A stretch of 25,426 nucleotides of DNA, from contig CAZMQF010000014.1 in the NCBI GenBank assembly GCA_964568365.1, positions 1 to 25,426 of the forward strand. Reading direction: 5' to 3'. The translations under genes and the position numbers were made by a program. Positions 22,160 to 25,426 of the stretch are shown here, in pieces. The DNA comes from CAYLMG01 sp964568365. Lineage in GTDB: Bacteria; Planctomycetota; Phycisphaerae; Sedimentisphaerales; Anaerobacaceae. Each line of letters begins with the position of its first letter. Position 1 is the first letter of the stretch. The notes beneath the pieces are model-generated. The model ran no database searches, was not told the DNA's origin, and was given only the letters and a program-made list of their open reading frames with translations.

Positions 22160-24220
22160 ATGGTATCAAAAGGAAAGTACCTATTAATTTTGAGATTTAG
22201 GCTTTTCTGTGGTCTCTTGTGCCTGCTTGGCTTCACCACGCAGGCATTTGCAGAGCAAAAGGAGCCGAATGACCAAAAAGATTTTTTTGAGATGTCACTT
22301 GAAGAGCTTATGGAAGTAGAAGTTGTTTCTGCTTCTCGGCAGGCGCAAAAAATAAGCGAGTTATCTGTCCCCGTAAGCGTGATTACTGCTGAAGATATCC
22401 ATTACAGCGGACTGACGAATATCCCTGAGGTTTTGCAGTTCACCCCAGGTGTGGATATGCTTAGATTAAGCCGCTTCAGATATGCCGTGGGAGTACGAGG
22501 GCTGAATGAATTCATTTCCGACCGTACGTTAGTGCTTATCAACGGACGTGCCGCAGAAAGCCCGTTGTATGGCGGCTCAGAATACTACACACTGCCGGTT
22601 CTTATGGAAGACATTGAAAGGATTGAAATTGTTCGAGGTCCCGGCGGAGCTGCCTGGGGTGCAAATGCCTTTAGCGGTGTAATCAACATAATAACAAAGA
22701 AGCCGGAAGATGTTCTGGGCGTTTTCGGTTCAACGACTATAAACGAATTCGGCGACAGCTACACACACCTTCGCTGGGCTAAGAAAAAAGACAAATGGAG
22801 CTGGCGAATCTCCGCAGGATATGAAGACCTTGAGGATTCCGATGAAGCCGGCGCCGGCAGATATAAATCCAAACAGACTGGTACCGTGAATTTTCTGATG
22901 GGTTTCAGCAGCTTTACCGCAAATGATTTTATGCGTAACTATAGATTTGATACGGAGGCCTTTTACGATTATTCCGACCGAACCAGAATATCGTTTGGCG
23001 CCGGTTATTCTCATGCTGAAGTAGGTGACTGGGAGTGGGGGGGATATTATCCGGGCGGAAACGGCTGGTATGAAACAATCCGCTCTTTTGCAAAGTTAGA
23101 GCACAAATTTGAAGATGGCAGTACCGGATACCTGCAATGGTTTGGTAATTTCGCTAATTCAAAAGTACCAGCCCTTATGAAGTGGGACTGGATGCAGAAT
23201 GATATAGAGGGACAACTGAATTTTAAACTCGCCAAATCCCACAATATTACGATAGGTGGAAATGTCCGGCTTATAAGACTCGACATCGAACAACAGAATT
23301 CTTATCATCTTATGTATCCGGGAGACCCATTCAACGAACAATTTGCAGGGGCATTTTTAATCGACCGCTGGACACTGAGTGACCGGCTTAGCCTTGAAGG
23401 TCAGATTCGTACAGATTATTATTCGAAGACACGGACTGATTGGGCTACTCGATTAACGGCTCTTTATGCAGTGGATAAACAAAAAGACCATATACTTCGA
23501 TTCAGCTTCGCCAAGGCTTTTCGTACTCCTTTCGCATCACCTCGCAAAACTTCGACCAGTCGTGTCCCAGTAGGCGGTGGTTACTATGCATTCAATGTTG
23601 AACCGGCTGACGACCTGGACAACGAGGAGACCTTCTCTCTCGAATTGGGATATACAGGAAAACTTAACAGAAACCTGACACTCCGTGCTGATGCGTATTA
23701 CCAGCGTTTTGACAAGCTTATTGGATATACCAAAACATACGTTGGCCCAATACCAGTACCTTACCATAAAGCTGAAAATATTGACGGAGCCGATTCCTGG
23801 GGTGCAGAAGTGGAATTAGCCCTTCAGGGCAAAAAAGGAAAGCTCTCAGTCTGGTATGCTTATAATGACTTCAAAGAAGATGCATCCCAACAGGGTGTCC
23901 GCTCTTATCTTCCTGCTCAACACAAGGCAGGATTGACTGGACGTTTGTTTTTGTCGGACGGGTGGACATTTAATGCAAACTATAAGTGTATGAGTGTAAG
24001 TCGTGTGCTTAGCCTTGACACAACCCTTATGGACGCTGGTTCGTCAAATCGGCTTGACTTGAGTGTGGCCAAGGAATTTGCCAAAGGCAATGGCGAATTT
24101 ATGATTGGCGTAAGTGATGTTCTCAACGAAACTAATGGCCCACACTTTGGTATTGGTCAATTATCTGCTCACGAAACGCCCGGCAGGATGTTCTTCGCCA
24201 GGATGCAATTGAAATTTTAA
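22160..24220 (+). CDS. TonB-dependent outer-membrane receptor
   Basis: 686 aa. Signal peptide with cleavage after 'QAFA' (A31). 'SLEELMEVEVVSASRQ' precedes the plug domain (~60-180: 'VPVSVITAEDI', 'IPEVLQFTPGVDM', 'RTLVLINGRAAESPLYGG', 'DIERIEIVRGPGGAAWGANAFSGVINI'), a standard plug signature. The remainder is a 22-strand-type barrel rich in aromatic-ending strands, and the protein ends in Phe ('RMQLKF'), the outer-membrane sorting signal. It imports a large substrate using TonB energy. The substrate cannot be told; no SusD partner, siderophore or vitamin genes adjoin. It is monocistronic, with a weak ribosome site before ATG 22160, and converges on the next gene. Confidence 0.93.
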   Translation: MVSKGKYLLILRFRLFCGLLCLLGFTTQAFAEQKEPNDQKDFFEMSLEELMEVEVVSASRQAQKISELSVPVSVITAEDIHYSGLTNIPEVLQFTPGVDMLRLSRFRYAVGVRGLNEFISDRTLVLINGRAAESPLYGGSEYYTLPVLMEDIERIEIVRGPGGAAWGANAFSGVINIITKKPEDVLGVFGSTTINEFGDSYTHLRWAKKKDKWSWRISAGYEDLEDSDEAGAGRYKSKQTGTVNFLMGFSSFTANDFMRNYRFDTEAFYDYSDRTRISFGAGYSHAEVGDWEWGGYYPGGNGWYETIRSFAKLEHKFEDGSTGYLQWFGNFANSKVPALMKWDWMQNDIEGQLNFKLAKSHNITIGGNVRLIRLDIEQQNSYHLMYPGDPFNEQFAGAFLIDRWTLSDRLSLEGQIRTDYYSKTRTDWATRLTALYAVDKQKDHILRFSFAKAFRTPFASPRKTSTSRVPVGGGYYAFNVEPADDLDNEETFSLELGYTGKLNRNLTLRADAYYQRFDKLIGYTKTYVGPIPVPYHKAENIDGADSWGAEVELALQGKKGKLSVWYAYNDFKEDASQQGVRSYLPAQHKAGLTGRLFLSDGWTFNANYKCMSVSRVLSLDTTLMDAGSSNRLDLSVAKEFAKGNGEFMIGVSDVLNETNGPHFGIGQLSAHETPGRMFFARMQLKF

Positions 24221-24254
24221 CCTGATACAATACTTTCCTTGGACAGTTTTTGAC

Positions 24255-24920
24255 TTAAAAGGATAGAGGCAAATCTTCTTCTGCCCGGCCTTTCCAGGTG
24301 TAGCGGTAAAAATTCTTCGCATCTGAGGTGATAACCAAATCACCTTCAACACTATAATCTGTTTTCATCCAGCCGCGAAGATAGGCTTCGCCCATTATAT
24401 TACGAACCCTGCCGTTTTCGTTATTTGTCTCGAGTATGGAAAAATAGCCCTTTGTTAAAAAGAAAAGCCTCGAAAAATCCGGCCCTTTTTCATCGCTGAA
24501 AATTTCCTTCGGGTCGATATTACCCTTAAACTCGCACGCCATTACCTGAAAGTGCACGTCTTTTGATAAATAAAACATCCCGCTCCAGCCGCCTTTGATA
24601 TTTCCGTCCGGCTCAAAGAAAAATTGTACTGTGCCGCATTTTTTATCATCATCGAAGCAATTTGCCTTAACGAATAGGGCTTTATCGAGTTGAGGCTGTT
24701 CGGCGGAAGGTTTGCCGATGGTTTCTCCTTTTTCGAATCTTACATTCATCTTATGCCACTGCCGCCAGGGAGGATTTATGTCGGATTTGCCCTTGTCGAA
24801 CTCATAGACCGGCCCGTGAAGTCTGGTATAGTAAATAATAATCCCTACGATAACCACGATAAGCAGACCTAATAAAAGGATGTAACCTCCGCGTTTTCTT
24901 TCAATAATGTTTCCAAACAT
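24255..24920 (-). CDS. Membrane-anchored hypothetical protein
   Basis: 221 aa. One TM segment at ~12-30 after a basic N-terminus (R-K-R), so the ~190-residue rest should lie outside the cytoplasm. That part is beta-rich with aromatic strands ('TVQFFFEPDGNIKGGWSGMFY', 'EDLPLSF' at the end) and has two Cys (C88, C95) that could pair. No domain is recognised. A strong AAGGAGG lies seven to eight nt before ATG 24920, so it is probably well translated. It is a single gene between the TonB receptor (convergent) and the rRNA promoter (divergent). Confidence 0.72.
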   Translation of the reverse strand: MFGNIIERKRGGYILLLGLLIVVIVGIIIYYTRLHGPVYEFDKGKSDINPPWRQWHKMNVRFEKGETIGKPSAEQPQLDKALFVKANCFDDDKKCGTVQFFFEPDGNIKGGWSGMFYLSKDVHFQVMACEFKGNIDPKEIFSDEKGPDFSRLFFLTKGYFSILETNNENGRVRNIMGEAYLRGWMKTDYSVEGDLVITSDAKNFYRYTWKGRAEEDLPLSF

Positions 24921-24999
24921 AATCTCGCCTCCTTATAATTATTGTTGAAAGGTTAAAAATCAGTATAAAAGTAACGCTTAAACGGGGAAAAACAAACTT

Positions 25000-25070
25000 A
25001 AAATTTGCTTAAAAAAATTTTTCATTTTTTTCGTTTATCTTATTGACGATATACGTATATATGTTAGAAT
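25000..25070 (+). promoter_or_regulatory. rRNA operon promoter with A/T-rich upstream element
   Basis: TTGACG (25043-25048), a 16-nt spacer and TAGAAT (25065-25070), preceded by A- and T-tracts (25000-25031) that resemble an UP element. The expected start near 25077 is about 293 nt before the 16S gene. The spacer contains a perfect palindrome, ATATACGTATAT (25049-25060). Confidence 0.65.
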
Positions 25071-25134
25071 GATGTGTTTGAAGAGCAGGCAGGTTAATAT
25101 CACTACAGATGGAGGCTTGGCTGCTTATATTTTT

Positions 25135-25178
25135 GGCTCTTTTTTTTGAGCCGTTTAGCGGCTCTTTGGCAAGTTAAC
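25135..25178 (+). promoter_or_regulatory. rRNA leader: competing stems and boxA-like site
   Basis: GGCTC (25135-25139), GAGCC (25148-25152) and CGGCTC (25159-25164) allow two exclusive stems; the second is GAGCCG-TTTAG-CGGCTC. GGCTCTTTGGCAAGTTAA (25161-25178) resembles the boxA antitermination site of bacterial rrn leaders (GCTCTTTAACAATTTA type), which recruits the Nus factors. The rest of the ~290-nt leader has a smaller GCAC-TTTCG-GTGC hairpin and no gene. Confidence 0.4.
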
Positions 25179-25343
25179 AGTTAAGCTAAAATGCAGCGAA
25201 AGTGTAGCTCCCGGCACTGATACGACAGGTGTCGAGGAGCTTGAAAAATTTGCTTTTTTCAGCACTTTCGGTGCGTACAGGAACAAATATTTGCCTTTGG
25301 CATTATTTTTCCTGCCGAAGTGTTGAGCCTTTATTTGTCTTTG

Positions 25344-25359
25344 ACCGTCTTCGGACGGT
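25344..25359 (+). promoter_or_regulatory. UUCG-tetraloop hairpin just before 16S rRNA
   Basis: ACCGTC-TTCG-GACGGT, a perfect 6-bp stem with a C(UUCG)G loop, ends 10 nt before the mature 16S 5' end. Probably part of the pre-rRNA processing or folding leader. Confidence 0.55.
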
Positions 25360-25369
25360 TTAAGAATCA

Positions 25370-25426
25370 AACTTGAAGGGTTTGATCCTGGCTCAGAACG
25401 AACGCTGGCGGCGTGGCTAAGACATG
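25370..25426 (+). rRNA. rrs: 16S ribosomal RNA, 5' end (truncated by window)
   Basis: The conserved 5' terminus TTGAAGGGTTTGATCCTGG followed by CTCAGAACGAACGCTGGCGG is unmistakable. Alignment to the E. coli 5' end puts the first mature base near 25370. The next bases (CGTGGCTAAGACATG) are of a type found in planctomycetes. About 57 nt are present; the rest lies beyond the right edge. Confidence 0.97.

Noticed and set aside
22147..22200. Short upstream reading frame (17 codons) overlapping the TonB receptor start
   Set aside because: The purine-rich GAGGGGG at 22123-22129 is too far from its ATG, and nothing suggests translation.
25155..25370. 71-codon minus-strand frame in the rRNA leader
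   Set aside because: It lies wholly within the rRNA leader and its hairpins; no domain or ribosome site.

Overview
The window comes from a bacterial chromosome, most likely a Planctomycetota of the Phycisphaerae / Sedimentisphaerales type. The first ~57 nt of a 16S rRNA gene lie at the right edge and carry a planctomycete-like 'GGCGTGGCTAAGACATG' segment. Other pointers are a small 'STGPKTPQGK' protein of a type I associate with planctomycete genomes, plentiful intergenic repeats, and exported glycoside hydrolases. The lineage is inference from these features; no search was run.

Left part (1-5550), the accessory region. The 3' part of a GGDEF/HD-GYP signalling gene is followed by an array of 138-bp tandem repeats interrupted by a 100-N assembly gap. 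Next is a compact AT-rich three-gene operon on the minus strand: a three-TM membrane protein, a DncV-like CD-NTase, and an E2 (ubiquitin-conjugating-like) protein. This is the layout of a type II-short CBASS anti-phage system. It has its own promoter, and the E2 carries an unusual C-terminal SEC-C zinc-binding motif. A relative of the left-hand repeat occurs in opposite orientation on the other side of the operon. Then come a consensus promoter, a hairpin-rich leader, the STGPK gene, a cluster of four hairpins and a 111-bp tandem repeat, which together look like a dispersed genomic element.

Middle (5554-15660), a long minus-strand run. In transcription order it holds a FlgI-like lipoprotein with HEAT-like repeats, SMC, a small zinc-ribbon membrane protein, a pair of M16 metallopeptidases (one without zinc ligands, one with), an exported S41 protease with an Ig-like N-terminal domain, and a small charged hypothetical protein. 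SMC is the housekeeping anchor; the three peptidase genes are closely spaced.

Right part (15661-25426). A GH43 enzyme with exo-beta-1,3-galactanase residues converges on a GH127 beta-L-arabinofuranosidase across a shared terminator, which suggests use of arabinogalactan. They are followed by an exported oligoendopeptidase F, a YjbQ-family protein overlapping it tail to tail, a TonB-dependent receptor and a membrane-anchored hypothetical protein. The window ends with a strong candidate rRNA promoter, a structured leader and the start of the 16S gene.

The most interesting system is the CBASS-like operon at 1739-3990. Second is the promoter + structured leader + STGPK gene + repeat unit at about 4251-5541, whose function I cannot name.
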